Source: Portulaca oleracea
Taxonomy: Eukaryota; Streptophyta; Magnoliopsida; Caryophyllales; Portulacaceae
Direction: 5' to 3'
DNA: 64,000 nt
NCBI GenBank assembly: GCA_029582165.1
Contig: CM055877.1
Coordinates: forward strand, 5,943,855 to 6,007,854
Shown: piece by piece, positions 35,340 to 47,918 of the stretch
Layout: each line of letters opens with the position of its first letter
How positions within the stretch are numbered: the stretch's first letter is position 1
Program-made: the position numbers and the translations under genes
The notes under the pieces: model-generated
What the model saw: only the letters and a program-made list of their open reading frames with translations
Told to the model about the DNA's origin: nothing
Databases searched by the model: none

Positions 35340-36150
35340 CAATGCCCTGCCAACTTGTGTATACTAAAAGAATAAAAACACAGAATCTCAACCAGGATTC
35401 GTACATTGCATAAAACCACGAATGTACTTGCATGATCGATCAGTTCTGGTTCTCCACTACGGACATACCTGTTCTGTTCTATCGACAAATTACAGCGGCT
35501 TATTCCGTACACTACCATATAGTACTACAAGTATACGGAGATAATTAGTCCGTACTGGTTCTCCACTATGAAGAAACGGGTAAATAAATCATATATGCTC
35601 TGTCATGAACTGTGATTGCGCGTTGTTAATTTTATTTCTTTGCTAACTTGGACGAGTAAATGGCTTTTTTAAACGTAAGAATTAGTAGTAGTACCTAAAT
35701 TATGGTCCTATGGATCAAGTTGCGTGATTACTTGATGACCTCACCAGATAATTTATAAATTAAATTCTAAAACCTGTGTAAATTAAGATTTGCCTGCTCG
35801 AATAGTATGAAGGATCACATTTGGCCTCAATTGGACGAGGAGAGCATATTATAATATTAATTTCAGCTCAGAAGACAGACCCTGATGAATAAAAGGTCAA
35901 TTTTTGCAGATAGTTGCAGTATGAAGGATCAAAGGACATACTGATCTTACAACTACATGGACGTAATAATCTTACCAACCCCCCCCCCCCCCAAAAAAAA
36001 AAAAGACGTAGGAACATAGGGTCACATCCTTTGTCTATGATCGAGATGGACAATCTAAACTGTTTTAGTTGGTCTGTTTATCAATTTGATGCCAGTTTGT
36101 CGATCACCTTCTAGGTTAGTCTGTTTATTAGTTTGATGTCAAATCAACCT
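35340..36150. other. Intergenic
   Basis: Two GGTTCTCCACTA phrases (35450, 35559), a poly-C/poly-A run at 35980-36004, and no gene. Confidence 0.4.
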
Positions 36151-36154
36151 TATG

Positions 36155-37480
36155 AACAAAGAATTGGACGAAGAAGTGTAGGTTGCTTAGCCTAAAGGGT
36201 TCAAAATTGAAGGGGAAGAAGGTAAGGTTTAGAGACTCAAAAAGGTTTTATATGACCTCAAGCAGGCTCCACGAGCATGGTACAATGAATCAATTCTTAT
36301 TTCATGAGCATGGATTTGAAAATATTCAAAATGACTATACTCGATCTTTAAAAAGGCAAGGTACTTCTGATTTTCTCATTATATGTCTATATATTGATTA
36401 TATGATTTATATGTGGTCTTGTGAGTATATTCTGGTAGAATTAGTCCTATATGTATATGGAGGAAAAAAAAAGTTGAAATTTCAAACTTGGGTTTGTTGC
36501 ATAATTGTTTTGGGCTTTAGGTTAGTAAGATGGAAGATGAGATATTTATTCATTCGCAAAAGAAGTATATTGTTGTTTTGTTGAGAAAATTCAACATGTT
36601 GAATTGTAAGTCTATGACTACACCCATGAATATGAATGACAAGCTTACAATTAATGATAGCACAAGCATGAATGGTAATGCAAAGCAGTTTAGGAGCATT
36701 GTTGGTGGTTTGAATTATTTATGTCATGCCAGGCCATTACATTTTCTGTAAGTGTGGTGTCAAGATTCATGCACAACCCATCAATAAATCATTTGGGAGC
36801 AGCCAACGGATTCTTCGCTATGTTGTTGCTGGAACACTTGATTTTGGAGTTTGGTACTCGAGGGTATCAAAATTCAGACTGTTTGGAGGGTCGAAGGGGT
36901 ACTTCTGAGTGCCTAACCTCTTCCCACTCATGTCTAATCGTTATTTCATGGCCTTCAAAGAAACAATACATACTAGCTTTGTCTTCTTCAGAAGCAGATC
37001 ATAATGCAGTTACAAGTGCTGCCTGTCAGGTTGTTTGGTTGCGAAGGATGTTGGTCGACTTCCTTCATACTCAAGAAGGTGCCACAAAGATGTTTTGTGA
37101 CAACAAATCTATAATTGTCAAGACTAAGAATCCAACTTTTCATAGTTGTACAAAACACATTGACATCCGATGCTTTTTTATTCAGAAGTTGGTTGCATAT
37201 GGAGATGTAAATCTGACTTATTGTAACACAAACAAGCAAGTTGTTCATATTCTCACAAAAATCGCTTCAGTGAACCAATCATGAATTCTTCAGATTCAAG
37301 ATGGGTGTCACAAGTTTAGAAGCAGAAGAGAGTGTTGATTATTTGCTTCAAAAAATCAGTTTGCTTAACTTTAGGAACTTGTTACTAGCAAGTATGCTTT
37401 CTGTTTTTTTTTTTTTTAGTTTAGAAAAATCTAGGTTGTTGTCACTGTCTTATCATTAGTTTCTGATTTTTAGAAGTTTT
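36155..37480 (+). pseudogene. Copia RT-RNase H remnant
   Basis: Frames in sequence read PKGFKIEGE, LKQAPRAWYN-like text, then LIICLYIDYMIYM (decayed YVDDM), SKMEDEIFIHSQKKY, TTPMN, SVVSRFMHNPS, KKQYILALSSSEADHNAV, ACQVVWLRRML and DNKSIIVKTKNPTFHSCTKH. That is the RT palm through RNase H of a Copia polyprotein, ending near 37284. Several frameshifts. No LTR pair is recognised, and it abuts the LTR at 37492. Confidence 0.85.
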
Positions 37481-37491
37481 ACATTCAGTCG

Positions 37492-38062
37492 TGTTAGGAA
37501 AGTGTCCTAAAATCATGAAATCTCTTGATCTCACAATTATTTGTTTCCTAATTGTATTAGGATATTATTTAAGTTTCCTTATTGTGTTGGGTTTCCTAAT
37601 TGTATTAGATTCTAAATCTATTTGGAGTGGGAGTCAAGTTAGGTTATAAGGAGTTCTCTCTATAAATAGGGTGCATGTTTCTCCACCAAAAACACATCGG
37701 TAAACACAGAGAGCTAGAGAGAGAGAAAATATTGAGAGAGAAAGGGGTCTCACCAATATTTTCCCCAGTGTATCCTGAGAGATTGTGAGTTGAGTGTTAA
37801 GAGATTATTATTGTAATCTCCTTTGTGGATCGCATCACACCCTGTGATAGTGATCAGGTTGTACTCCTCCTTTCCCATAGTGGATTATTTTAATTTGTCG
37901 TCGTCAGTAGGTTTTTCTCCGAGTTCTTGGTTTCCTACGTAATCGGTGTTTGATTTTATCGCTTATTTTTCGTTCCTAAATTTTGTCGTAATATCCGTCA
38001 TCTCGTTTTCGATTCTATTATTCGCTTCCGCTGTTACCTTGCTACTCACTTTTTCTCTAACA
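37492..38062 (+). repeat. 5' LTR of the Copia element
   Basis: 571 bp. Contains CTCTATAAATAGG (TATA box) near 37660 and a GAGAGAGAAA-rich R/U5 segment. Confidence 0.9.
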
Positions 38063-38085
38063 AGTGGTATCAGAGCAAGGTGGAG

Positions 38086-40500
38086 ATGGCTTCAATCATG
38101 AAGTGTGATATTCCAAAATTTGATGGAACGAGGAGTTTTACTATGTGGAGACTGCCGATGAAGGCGGTCTGATTCAAGACGGGTTATGGGATGTGATTGA
38201 GTATCGGACCACGGTGATCGACAATGGCGATGATGATGAATTCCAAAACTCTGAAGGATATCAAGGGAATCGACTCCAAGTGGAAGAAGCTTGAAGATAA
38301 GACTCTGCGAGGATTCAATTTGTGCTTGGCGAGCACATTCGAGAGAGGTGATGCATATCGAGAAACCTCGAGTGCTCTGGACCAAACTGGAAGAGCTCTA
38401 CATGTCGAAGAGTCGTGCAAACAAGTACCGAATGAAGGAGAAATTCTACAGGTTGAAGATGCCCCAAGGTACTTCTATTCAGGCACATCTTAGTGAATTT
38501 GATTCTATTATTCTTGAATTGGAACCAATGGATATAAAACACTCGATGAGGATAAGGCTTTTCATTTAATTACTGTCCCTACCTGCTTCACATAAACAAT
38601 TTAAGGAAATCATGTTGTATGGGAATCGTGGTGACCTTAACCTTAGTGAAGTAAAGGCTAGTTTACTGTCTAAGGAGAAACTTGATACCGATGGTGATGA
38701 CCAGGGTGGTGATGCTATGGTTGTAAGGGGTAGAAATCGAACGTAAGGAAGCGGGTCTAGAGGAGGTCTAAACACCGTTCAAAGTCTAGGAATCCTCACA
38801 AGAATAAGAAGTGTAACTCTTGAGTAAGATGGGGCATATAGAGAGAGCATTTGGGCAAAGCAGAGAGACCGAGCGGGAGGGTAAGGATAATCACACCAAA
38901 CACTGTACCTCAATGCGTAGAGTCCGAGTCGGATGGTGATGGGTTTGTAGTTCTGGATGATGCCTTGGCTACCACATCAAGTAGGATAGCTAGAGATGAG
39001 TGGGTTCTTGACACGGTGCACCTATCATATGTGTCCTCATAAGGGGTTCGAGTCTTATGAGAGTGTTGACAGGGTCGTAGTCATGGGTAACGACACGACT
39101 GCAAGTTGCGAGGAATCGGTAGCATCAAAATCAAGACTCATGATGGCATCATTAGAACTCTCAATGAGGTTCATCATATCCCTAACATGACTCGAAATTT
39201 AATTTCTTTGGGTACTCTTGAAGCTAACGGCTGCAGGTACAAAGGAGAAGATGGTGTTTTGAAAGTGTGCAGGGGTTCCATGGTTCTTATGAAGGAAATC
39301 AGGAAGAGGCGTCTATACATCTGCGAGGGTCTCTGATGTGAGGATCTGCGGCGCGATCCTAAATCTTGATGAGTCCGACAAAGACAAAACTAGGCACATG
39401 AGACTAGGCCAGGCGAGAAGAGAATTTCAATGTTGAGCGAAGGGATACCTTGAAGCGCAGATCGGCAAGTTGGAGTTTTGCGATCACGTGTCTCTGAGGA
39501 AAGCAGAAGAGGTTAGCTTTTCAAGGGCTAAACATACAACAACGAGGATCCTTGATTATATTCATTGATTTGTGGGGTCTGCTAGAGTGCCATCACCGGG
39601 TGGCGCTACATGTTGACATTCGTGGATGACTTCTCGAGGAAGACTTGGGTTTTTTTCCTGCGGCACAAGAATGAGGCATTCTCATATTTCAAGAAGTTCA
39701 AAGCTTTGGTGGAACCAGACAGGCAGGAAAATCAAGAAACTCGGGGTACAATGGGTTGGAGTTTGTTGATTCGAATTCTTGGTCTGCGAGGAGCATGGGA
39801 TTGCGAGGCATCGAACCTTGGTGGGTAAGCCTCGGCCAAAGCGGGGTAGCCGAGAGAATCAACAGGACACTCTTGGAGAAAGCCCGCAGCATGCTCTCGA
39901 ATGCAGGGCTTTAGAAGAACAAATCGTTCTGCGCAGAGGTGATATCTACTGCCTGCTACCTGCTGAACAGATCACCTCATGCCTCTATCGAATACGATTC
40001 GGAGGAAGTATGGACAGGTAATCGATTAATTATTCTAATTTGAGAATTTTTGGATGTCTGTATATGTCCATGTGAATGATGGGAAGCTATCTCCAGGTAC
40101 ATTAAATGCATGTTTCTAGGTTGCAGGTCCGAGTCTAAGGGATATAGAATGTGGTGTCTGATTTGATGAAAGTTATTCAGTCTAGAGATGTAACCTTTAA
40201 TGAAACGCTATGTTATCCGGAATGGAATCTACGGTACTTCGATGATGCAGAAATCGGGAGAAGGATGCAGAAGAATGGTGTTCGAGTGGAGCAGCTCAAG
40301 AGTGGAGGCTGGAACTGCAATCAGGAGCAACCATCGATGCTCCTGAACCAACTCAGGTTGATGAGCCTGAGATTGAGACGAATGTTCCTCAGGTGGAGGA
40401 ACAACCATGCATTGCTAGAGATCGTCCCAGGAGGGAGATCAGGAGACCAGCGCGATATAATGAAGAAGATGATGCTATGATTGCTTATGCGCTGAGTGTT
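38086..40500 (+). pseudogene. Copia gag-protease-integrase region, many small indels
   Basis: Recognisable pieces: KCDIPKFDGTRSFTMW (gag start), MKEKFYRLKMPQGTSIQAHL, LDTVHLSYVSS (decayed protease active site, intact in the second copy as LDTGCTYHMCPHKDW), MTRNLISLGTLEANG (GAG-pre-integrase side) and LTFVDDFSRKTWVFF (integrase core). Frames switch every 50-300 bp through single- and double-base gains and losses. Confidence 0.85.
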
Positions 40501-40553
40501 GCAGAGGAGACTCCTGAAGGTGCTGAACCTTCTACCTCTCAGGAGGCCATCTC

Positions 40554-42092
40554 TTGTCCGAATGCCTCAAATTGGATAGGAGCTATGCAAGAGGAGATGG
40601 AGTCTGCAGAAAAAATCATACATGGGAGCTATGTGAGTTGCCTAAAGGGCGACGAGCTCTTACTGCGAAGTGGGTGTACAAGAGAAAGGAAGGTATCCCT
40701 GGTGTAGAAAGTGCAAGGTGGAAGGCCAGATTAGTGGTAAGGGGTTGCAACCAGAAAGAAGGAATCGACTACAACGAAGTATTCTCGCCAACCGTGAGGC
40801 ATACGTCGATCCGCACCTTGCTTGCCTTTGTTGCCCTATTTGATTTGGAGTTGGAGCAACTTGATGTCAAGACAGCTTTCCTCCATGGCGAGTTGGAGGA
40901 GGAAATATATATGAGGCAGCCAGAGGGTTTCATCGTTCCTGGTAAGCAGGAACAGGTATGCAGTTTGAGAAAGTCCTTGTATGGACTTAAACAGGCACCC
41001 AGGAAGTGGTATAAAAGGTTTGATACTTTATGGTAGGGCAAGGGTACACAAGAAGTCACTATGATAATTGTGTGTACTACAGGCAATTTGAAGAAAGGTC
41101 TTTCATTTATTTATTATTGTATGTGGATGACATGTTGATTGCCTCCAAGGACATGTCACTAATAAAGAAGCTGAAATCTCAACTCAATCAGGAGTTTGAG
41201 ATGAAAGACCTCGGAGCGGCGAAGAAGATTTTGGGTATGGAGATCCAAAGGGATAGAAAGGCAGGGAAGTTGTTCCTGTCTCAGAAGAAATATATGGAGA
41301 AGGTGTTGATGATTCAACATGAGAAATTGTAAAGCGCTTTCAACTCCTTTAGCCGCACACTTCAAGTTATGCGTGAGAACCGGCCCTAAATCTGATTTGG
41401 AGGTAAGGAGGATGTCTAATATTCCCTATGCTAGTGCAGTTGGTAGTTTGATGTATGCTATGGTGTGTACTAGACCTGACCTGTCCCACGCAGTTAGTGT
41501 GGTGAGTAGATATATGCAGAATCCAGGGAAGGAGCATTGGGAATGAGTGAAGTGGATCCTTCGCTTTGTGAAGGGTACTTTGGAGAAGGGCATCCTGTAT
41601 GATAGAGGTAGTGCTGCAGCGTCTGATGTTGCAGGTTATGTTGATGCTGATTATAGTGGAGATCTGAATAGCAGACGCTCAATTTCTGGGTATGTGTTCG
41701 TCATGTGTGGAGGAGCAATATCTTGGAAAGCTTCACTTCAATATATAGCAACACTGTCTACTACAGAGGCTGAATATATTGCTGCAACGGAAGGAGTGAA
41801 GGAGGCCATCTGGTTGAGGGGATTGGTCATGGAGCTTGGAGTACCACAGGGCGAGACTGTGGTTTATTCAGACAGTCAGAGTGCTATACATCTGACAAAG
41901 AATGACACTTATCATTCGAAGACCAAGCATATAAGCGTCAGGTATCACTTCATCAGAGATACAGTTGCTGCAGGAGAGATCGTGGTGAAGAAGGTTCATA
42001 CTTCTGATAATCCTGCAGACATGTTAACCAAGCCTCTATCTATAGCTAAGTTCGAACATTGTTTGGACTTAGTTGGTGTTCTAAGTATGTGA
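40554..42092 (+). pseudogene. Copia RT-RNase H region, better preserved
   Basis: Four abutting frames cover the domain. 40554-41036 has AKWVYKRKEG, DVKTAFLHGELEEEIYM and SLYGLKQAPRKWYK; 41030-41332 has the intact catalytic LLLYVDDMLIAS; 41319-41546 has PYASAVGSLMYAM; 41547-42092 is RNase H with [21 protein letters not shown] and the terminal PADMLTKPL. Only about three lesions separate them, so this half is far more intact than the gag-integrase half upstream. Confidence 0.88.
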
Positions 42093-42193
42093 GAGCCCTG
42101 CGGGGCCACGCCCTGCGGAGGGGCGTGTTGATGGCGAAAGTCAAGATGTTTGTCTGGATCGATGATTCGTTGATTTTAGTCCAAGGTGGAGTT

Positions 42194-42768
42194 TGTTAGG
42201 AAAGTGTCCTAAAATCATCAAATCTCTTGATCTCACAATTATTTGTTTCCTAATTGTATTAGGATATTATTTAGGTTTCCTTATTGTGTTGGGTTTCCTA
42301 ATTGTATTAGATTCTAAATCTATTTGGAGTGGGAGTTAAGTTAGGTTATAAGGAGTTCTCCCTATAAATAGGGTGTATGTTTCTCCACCAAAAACACATC
42401 GGTAAACACAGAGAGCTAGAGAGAGAGAAAATATTGAGAGAGAAAGGGGTCTCACCAATATTTTCCCCAGTGTATCCTGAGAGATTGTGAGTTGAGTGTT
42501 GAGAGATTGTTATTGTAATCTCCTTTGTGGATCGCATCACACCCTGTGATAGTGATCAGGTTGTACTCCTCCTTTCTCATAGTGGATTATTTTCTGGTTG
42601 TCGCCGTCCGTGGGGTTTTCTCCGAGTTCTTCGGTTTCCCACGTAATTCTGGTGTTTGATTTTATCGCTTATTTTTCGTTCCTAAATTTTGTCGTAATAT
42701 CCGTCATCTCGTTTTCGATTCTATTATTCGCTTCCGCTGTTACCTTGCTACTCACTTTTTCTCTAACA
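42194..42768 (+). repeat. Shared LTR between two Copia bodies
   Basis: 575 bp, nearly identical to 37492-38062. It serves as 3' LTR of the left body and 5' LTR of the right body; the primer-binding site repeats at 42771-42782. Confidence 0.9.
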
Positions 42769-45087
42769 AGTGGTATCAGAGCAAGGTGGAGATGGCTTCA
42801 ATCATGAAGTGTGATATTCCAAAATTTGATGGAACGAGGAGTTTTACTATGTGGAGACTGCAGATGAAGGCGGTCCTGACTCAGCACGGGTTATGGGATG
42901 TGATTGAATATCCCGACACGAAGACTGATGCGACAATGAGCGATGATGAATTCCAAAACTCGGAAGGATATCAAGGGAATCGACTCGAGGAGTGGAAGAA
43001 GCTTGAAGATAAGACTCGCAGGATTCGGTGTGCTTGGCAGAGTACATTCAGAGAGAGGTGATGCATATCGAGAAACCTCGGTGCTGGACCAATGGAAGAG
43101 TCATACATGTCGAAGAGTCGTGCAAACAAGTACCGAATGAAGGAGAAATTCTACAGTTGAAGATGCCCCAAGGTACTTCTATTCAGCACATCTTAGTGAA
43201 TTTGATTCTATTATTCTGAATTGGAATCAATGGATATAAAACACAATCGATGAGGATAAGGCTTTTCATTTAATTACGTCCTACCGCTTCACATAAACAA
43301 TTTAAGGAAATCATGTTGTATGGGAATCGTGGTGACCTTAACCTTAGTGAAGTAAAGGCTAGTTTCTTGTCTAAGGAGAAACTTGATACCGATGGTGATG
43401 ACCGGTGGTGATGCTATGGTTGTAAGGGTAGAAATCGAACGTAAGGGAAACGGGTCTAGAGGAGGTCTAAACACCGCTCAAAGTCTAGGAATCCTCACAA
43501 GAATAAGAAGTGTAACTCTGTAGTAAGATGGGGCATATAGAGAGACTGTTGGGCAAAGCAGAGAGACCGTACGGGAGGGTAAGGATAATCACACCAAACC
43601 TGGTACCTCAAACTGCGTAGAGTCCGAGTCAGATGGTGATGGGTTTGTAGTTACGGATGATGCCTTGGCTACCACATCAAGTAGGATAGCTAGAGATGAG
43701 TGGGTTCTTGACACAGGGTGCACCTATCATATGTGTCCTCATAAGGACTGGTTCGAGTCTTATGAGAGTTGACACCGGGTCGTAGTCATGGGTAACGACA
43801 CACCGCAAGGTTGCAGGAATCGGTAGCATCAAAATCAAGACTCATGATGGCATCATTAGAACTCAAGGAGGTTCGCCATATCCCTAACATGACTCGAAAT
43901 TTAATTTCTTTGGGTACTCTTGAAGCTAACGACTGCAGGTACAAAGGAGAAGATGGTGTTTTGAAAGTGTGCAGGGGTTCCATGGTTCTTATGAAGGGAA
44001 TCGAATCGGAAGGCGGTCTATACATCCTGCAGGGTCTGATGGCAGGATCTGCAGCGGCAATCCTAAATCTTGATGAGTCCGACAAAGACAAAAGCGTGGC
44101 ACATGAGACTAGGCCATGGGCGAGAAGAGAATTTCAATGTTGAGCAAGAAGGATACCTCAAGGCGCAAAGATCGGCAAGTTGGAGTTTTGCGATCACCGT
44201 GTCTACGGAAATGTAAGAGGTTAGCTTTTCAAGGGCTAAACATACAACAACAGGATCCTTGATTATATTCATTCAGATTTGTGGGGTCTGCTAGAGTGCC
44301 ATCACCGGGTGCAAGCGCTACATGTTGACATTCGTGGATGACTTCTCGAGGAAGACTTGGGTTTTTTCTGCGCACAAGAATGAGGCATTCTCATATTTCA
44401 AGAAGTTCAAAGCTTTGGTGGAACCAGACAGGCGGAAAATCAAGAAACTCGTGACCGATAATGGGTTGGAGTTTGTTGATTCGAATTTATCAATTCGCGA
44501 GCATGGGATTGCGAGGCATCGAACCTTGGTGGGTAAGCCTCAAAGCAGGGTAGAGAGAATCAATAGGACACTCTTGGAGAAAGCCCGCGGCATGCTCTCG
44601 AATGCAGGCTTTGGAAGAACAAATCGCTCGGCGAGGTGATATCTTGCTCGCTACACTGAAACAGATCACCTCATGCCTATCGAATACCGATTCCAGAGGA
44701 AGTATGGACAGTAATCGATTAATTATTCTAATTTGAGAATTTTGGATGTCTGTATATGTCCATGTGAATGATGGGAAGCTATCTCCTGTACATCGTTAAA
44801 TGCATGTTTCTAGGTTACGGGTCTGAGTCTAAGGGATATAGAATGTGGTGTCCTGATTTGATGAAAGTTATTCAGTCTAGAGATGTAACCTTTAATGAAA
44901 CTGCTATGTTATCTGGAATGGAATCTACCGGTACTTCTGATGATGCAGGAAATCAGGAGAAGGATGCAGGAAGAATGGTGTTCGAGGTGGAGCAGGCTCA
45001 AGGTGGAGCTGCTGGAACCTGCAATCAGGAGCAAACTACTGATGCTCCTTAACCAACTCAGGTTGATGAGCCTGAGATTGAGACGAA
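42769..45087 (+). pseudogene. Second Copia body, truncated in integrase/RT linker
   Basis: Runs parallel to 38063-40380. gag starts at 42792 (MASIMKCDIPKFDG), the protease reads LDTGCTYHMCPHKDW near 43705, and the integrase reads LTFVDDFSRKTWVF then LVTDNGLEFVDSN at 44322-44490 and INRTLLEKARGML. It stops at about 45087, where gypsy LTR sequence begins. RT, RNase H and the right-hand LTR are missing. Confidence 0.85.
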
Positions 45088-45891
45088 ACTAGGGATAAAG
45101 TAATGACTTGCTAACACCACCATTAACAAATGGATAAAGTAAAAACAAGATTTTTTAGAGAGAAACTAGGGGAAAACCCTAACAATTGCATTAGCAAATC
45201 ATTCAATAACATAAGCTGCCTTGGGAAATGGGAAAACAAGTTATTTATACTAAACAGAAAAATTAGGTTAAAACTAAGCAAAATAAACGAAACAACACGC
45301 GTGTCGCAGGGGGAGTCACGGGCACGACGAGCTGCTGTTGGCCACAATCTGTCGATGGCCGACTTGGGTCGCGGGCGCGACCAGGACTGTCGTGGGCTCG
45401 ACGTCCATCTGCCACGGGCGTGAAAGGCCTTGTCCCGAGCGTGACCTTGATCTGCTCTACTCCTTGACTGGCCCAATCGAAACGTCGCGGGTAGCAGGCA
45501 CGACGCCCAGACTAGCATGTCCTCGCGGGTGTGACAGCTCCAACTCGGGCACGACGGGCACCTGTTTGCTGGCGTGGCTCCTGCCTTGTGTTTATCGCAC
45601 CGGGGTACTTCCAAGCCTTGACACTCCTCATTCCTGGGACGACCCAGCCCAGCCTCGAGGCCTCTAAGGTTGTTGATAAGTCCCGAGCCTCTCCTTACTC
45701 CAACAAGGATGGCTCGCAGAGGCCACGATAATGTGATGCTCACCACCCCGCCTTTTGTGAAGGTGTAATGATTCTTGAAAACGAGTGAGTGAGCGGTTTT
45801 AGTCCGGTGATGACGGGTTGGGATTTCATCCACCTCGTCTTTAACCGCAATCCCGGATATGAAAGCTTGGCACCGAACCCGATATGGTTCA
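45088..45891 (-). repeat. Truncated 3' LTR of the gypsy element
   Basis: Matches 48455-49237 of the 5' LTR. About 165-185 bp of the distal end are missing at the junction with Copia sequence. Confidence 0.85.
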
Positions 45892-46279
45892 TACTCCCCC
45901 TCTTGAAGATGAGTTGCCCTCAACTCTTGGGGGTTAAAACCGGGACACTCCCCTTCAATTGACTCCGGTAAACTTCGATCATCCCAAATACCACGAGCAA
46001 TCATGCTAGACATCCAACAAGCTTCAAATCCCACAATGTGCCATCGTCCAAATGCAAGAAAGTGGAAGGAGGCTTGTTTTGTGAAGGTGAGGGGTTAAGG
46101 GGCGGAAGAGGACATTTATGTGGTCCTTGGGAACTCTCAATCTCACTCGGCTCGCTACAAGGCAAAGACGAAGCAAGAGGTAGCTCGTCCTCACCAAGAG
46201 CACGCTCATCTCATGTTTCGCTCATCATGAGAAGGTTCCTCAACTCACTACCCATCCCGGTTTTTGAAGTTTCGGTTTC
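45892..46279 (-). pseudogene. Gypsy 3' coding remnant
   Basis: Short frames between the protease and the 3' LTR (for example CPGFNPQELRATHLQEGEYE at 45970-45900) look like the extreme end of a polyprotein, implying an internal deletion of RT to integrase. Confidence 0.45.
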
Positions 46280-47137
46280 TCAGGGAGAAATGGGAAGTAG
46301 TTTGATCTTCTTGCCTTTATGGGTGAATGTATAAGTGTTGTCTAGCCCATTGTGCACCGTTTGCTTGTCGTATTGCCATGGTCGACCCAATAAAATGTGA
46401 CAAGCGCTCATAGAGACAACATCACAAACAAGGGAATCATCGTAGTTAGATCCAAAAGAAAAATTCACTAAGACTTGCTTAGTTACCTTGACGCCATTGT
46501 GATCGTTGAGCCAATGGAGTGAATAAGGTCGAGGGTGCGGTAATAGAGGCAAGCCAAACTTCTCGACCATAGTGGTTGACGCGACGTTCGTGCAACTCCT
46601 TCCATCAATGACAAGAGTACACACTTTTCCACCCACGAAGCACCGCGTTTGGAACAACATTTCCCGTTGGGCCTTGTCGAGGGAAGTCTCATGGGTATGT
46701 AAAGCTCTCCTCAAAACAAATGCGCCTCTACATACGGGGGGTACGGGGGCGGCATCCTCCTCTTCACTAGTAACCGCATCTTCAACCACCACTTCGGAAT
46801 CGTCTTGAGCCTTTTGAAGCTCTTCGTCGATCTCTTGTACTTCTTGAAGGGTCAAAGTACGCCGATTTGGACAATCGGCTTGAAAATGGCCATAATCATG
46901 ACACTTAAAACACTTTCGGCCTTCCATCCGTCGAGGAGGTTCCGTTGGAGTCATCGTAGCAAGTCCCTTTCCTTTGTCAAGTCTTGGTACCGGTGTGGAC
47001 TTGGGTATCTCGCTAGACTTTGGAGTGTTTGAATCCGGAGGGGGTCGACTAGATGGTGAGTAAACGGGTCTAGACAAGGGTTTGGTGTCGGACCTTTCCA
47101 TTCTTCTTCGCTCAACTCGGAGAGCCAAACTGCACAA
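46280..47137 (-). CDS. Gypsy gag zinc knuckle plus aspartic protease
   Basis: A 285-codon frame. An N-terminal proline-rich stretch leads to a CCHC knuckle (CFKCHDYGHFQADCPNR), an acidic segment (EEEDAAPVPP), then a retropepsin-like domain: LVIDGRSCTNVAS at the active site (the usual D-S/T-G is altered to D-G-R), FGLPLLPHPRPY, and LGRPWQYD near the end. It continues the gag frame at 47207-47773 after a break near 47150-47200. The changed active site and missing polymerase mean it cannot support its own transposition. Confidence 0.82.
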   Translation of the reverse strand: MCSLALRVERRRMERSDTKPLSRPVYSPSSRPPPDSNTPKSSEIPKSTPVPRLDKGKGLATMTPTEPPRRMEGRKCFKCHDYGHFQADCPNRRTLTLQEVQEIDEELQKAQDDSEVVVEDAVTSEEEDAAPVPPVCRGAFVLRRALHTHETSLDKAQREMLFQTRCFVGGKVCTLVIDGRSCTNVASTTMVEKFGLPLLPHPRPYSLHWLNDHNGVKVTKQVLVNFSFGSNYDDSLVCDVVSMSACHILLGRPWQYDKQTVHNGLDNTYTFTHKGKKIKLLPISP

Positions 47138-47206
47138 TTAGTCCATCGAATAGTAAGGTTGAACCTCAACCTTCTTGGCAACAGCAGGATCTAACCCATT
47201 CAAGAG

Positions 47207-47918
47207 TCACATCATTGTTTGCTCTTGAAGGTCACTTTTAATGAGAAGTTGCTCGAACTCCGAGATGTAATCACTAACGGATCGCTTGCCCTGCGTGAGA
47301 GCGTCTAGTTTCCTCAAGATGTCTTGCTTGTAGGTGCTGGGCAAGAAATGGCGATTCATCACTTGTTTGAGTCGTGTCCAAGTAGAAATCCTTGCCTTTC
47401 CTTCACGAACCGGTTGTGCCTTCATATTCTCAAACCAAAGCAAAGCGGCTTTGGTGAGTTTCAAGCTCGCAACCTTATATGCCTTCTCATCTTCATATTC
47501 CTTGGTCTTAAAGATCCTATCCATCAATTGAACCCAATCGAGGTAGTCGTCCGGATCATTGGAACCATTGAACTCGGGGATGTTGATCTTAACATCTTGG
47601 AAATCGTCACGAGGGGGCCTATCATGCACTTCTCGACGTGGACAGCGTCGAGGGGAGCCTCTAGCATCGTCACTCGACTCAAAGTTGGGAGGAGGACGGA
47701 TAGGTCCCGGTGCGCGCCTCGGTCGTTCAACTCGGGGTGGAGCTTGACGCTCTAGGGCAAGCGAGGTTGTCAAACCACGCGATAAGTGATTCCTTGTTGC
47801 GCTCGAGGGTGGAGAATCGATTGTTGAAGGCGGTGGTGATTTGGTTCTCGAGAGCCCGAATGTGAGGGCTACTCCGGGGGCTTGATTCCTCTCGTTCGGA
47901 ATTAACTTCTCCGTCCAT
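47207..47918 (-). CDS. Gypsy gag (retrotransposon gag domain)
   Basis: Starts at ATG 47918 (MDGEVNSEREESS), with a frame shift near 47760. 47773-47207 then carries the gag core: VKINIPEFNGSNDPDDYLDW, KVASLKLTKAALLWFENM, WTRLKQVMNRHFLPSTYKQD and LTQGKRSVSDYISEFEQL. This is the canonical Retrotrans_gag order, forming the virus-like particle. Confidence 0.82.

Larger units (their letters stand above)
37492..42768 (+). mobile_element. Copia LTR retrotransposon, frameshifted
   Basis: LTRs 37492-38062 and 42194-42768 both start TGTTAGGAAAGTGTCC and end TTTTCTCTAACA. The primer-binding site TGGTATCAGAGC is at 38065-38076 and a purine-rich AAGGTGGAGTT precedes the 3' LTR. Internal order is gag, protease, integrase, RT, RNase H. 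A second internal region continues beyond the right LTR (42769-45087), so this is an LTR-body-LTR-body array. Confidence 0.9.

Noticed and set aside
37492..42768. Claiming a target duplication for the left Copia element
   Set aside because: The right LTR is followed by a second body, so no outer flank is available to compare with AGTCG at 37487-37491.
45123..46034. 303-aa minus-strand frame as a novel protein
   Set aside because: It runs from the gypsy coding end straight through the LTR; only the first ~100 codons resemble coding sequence and the rest is LTR text.
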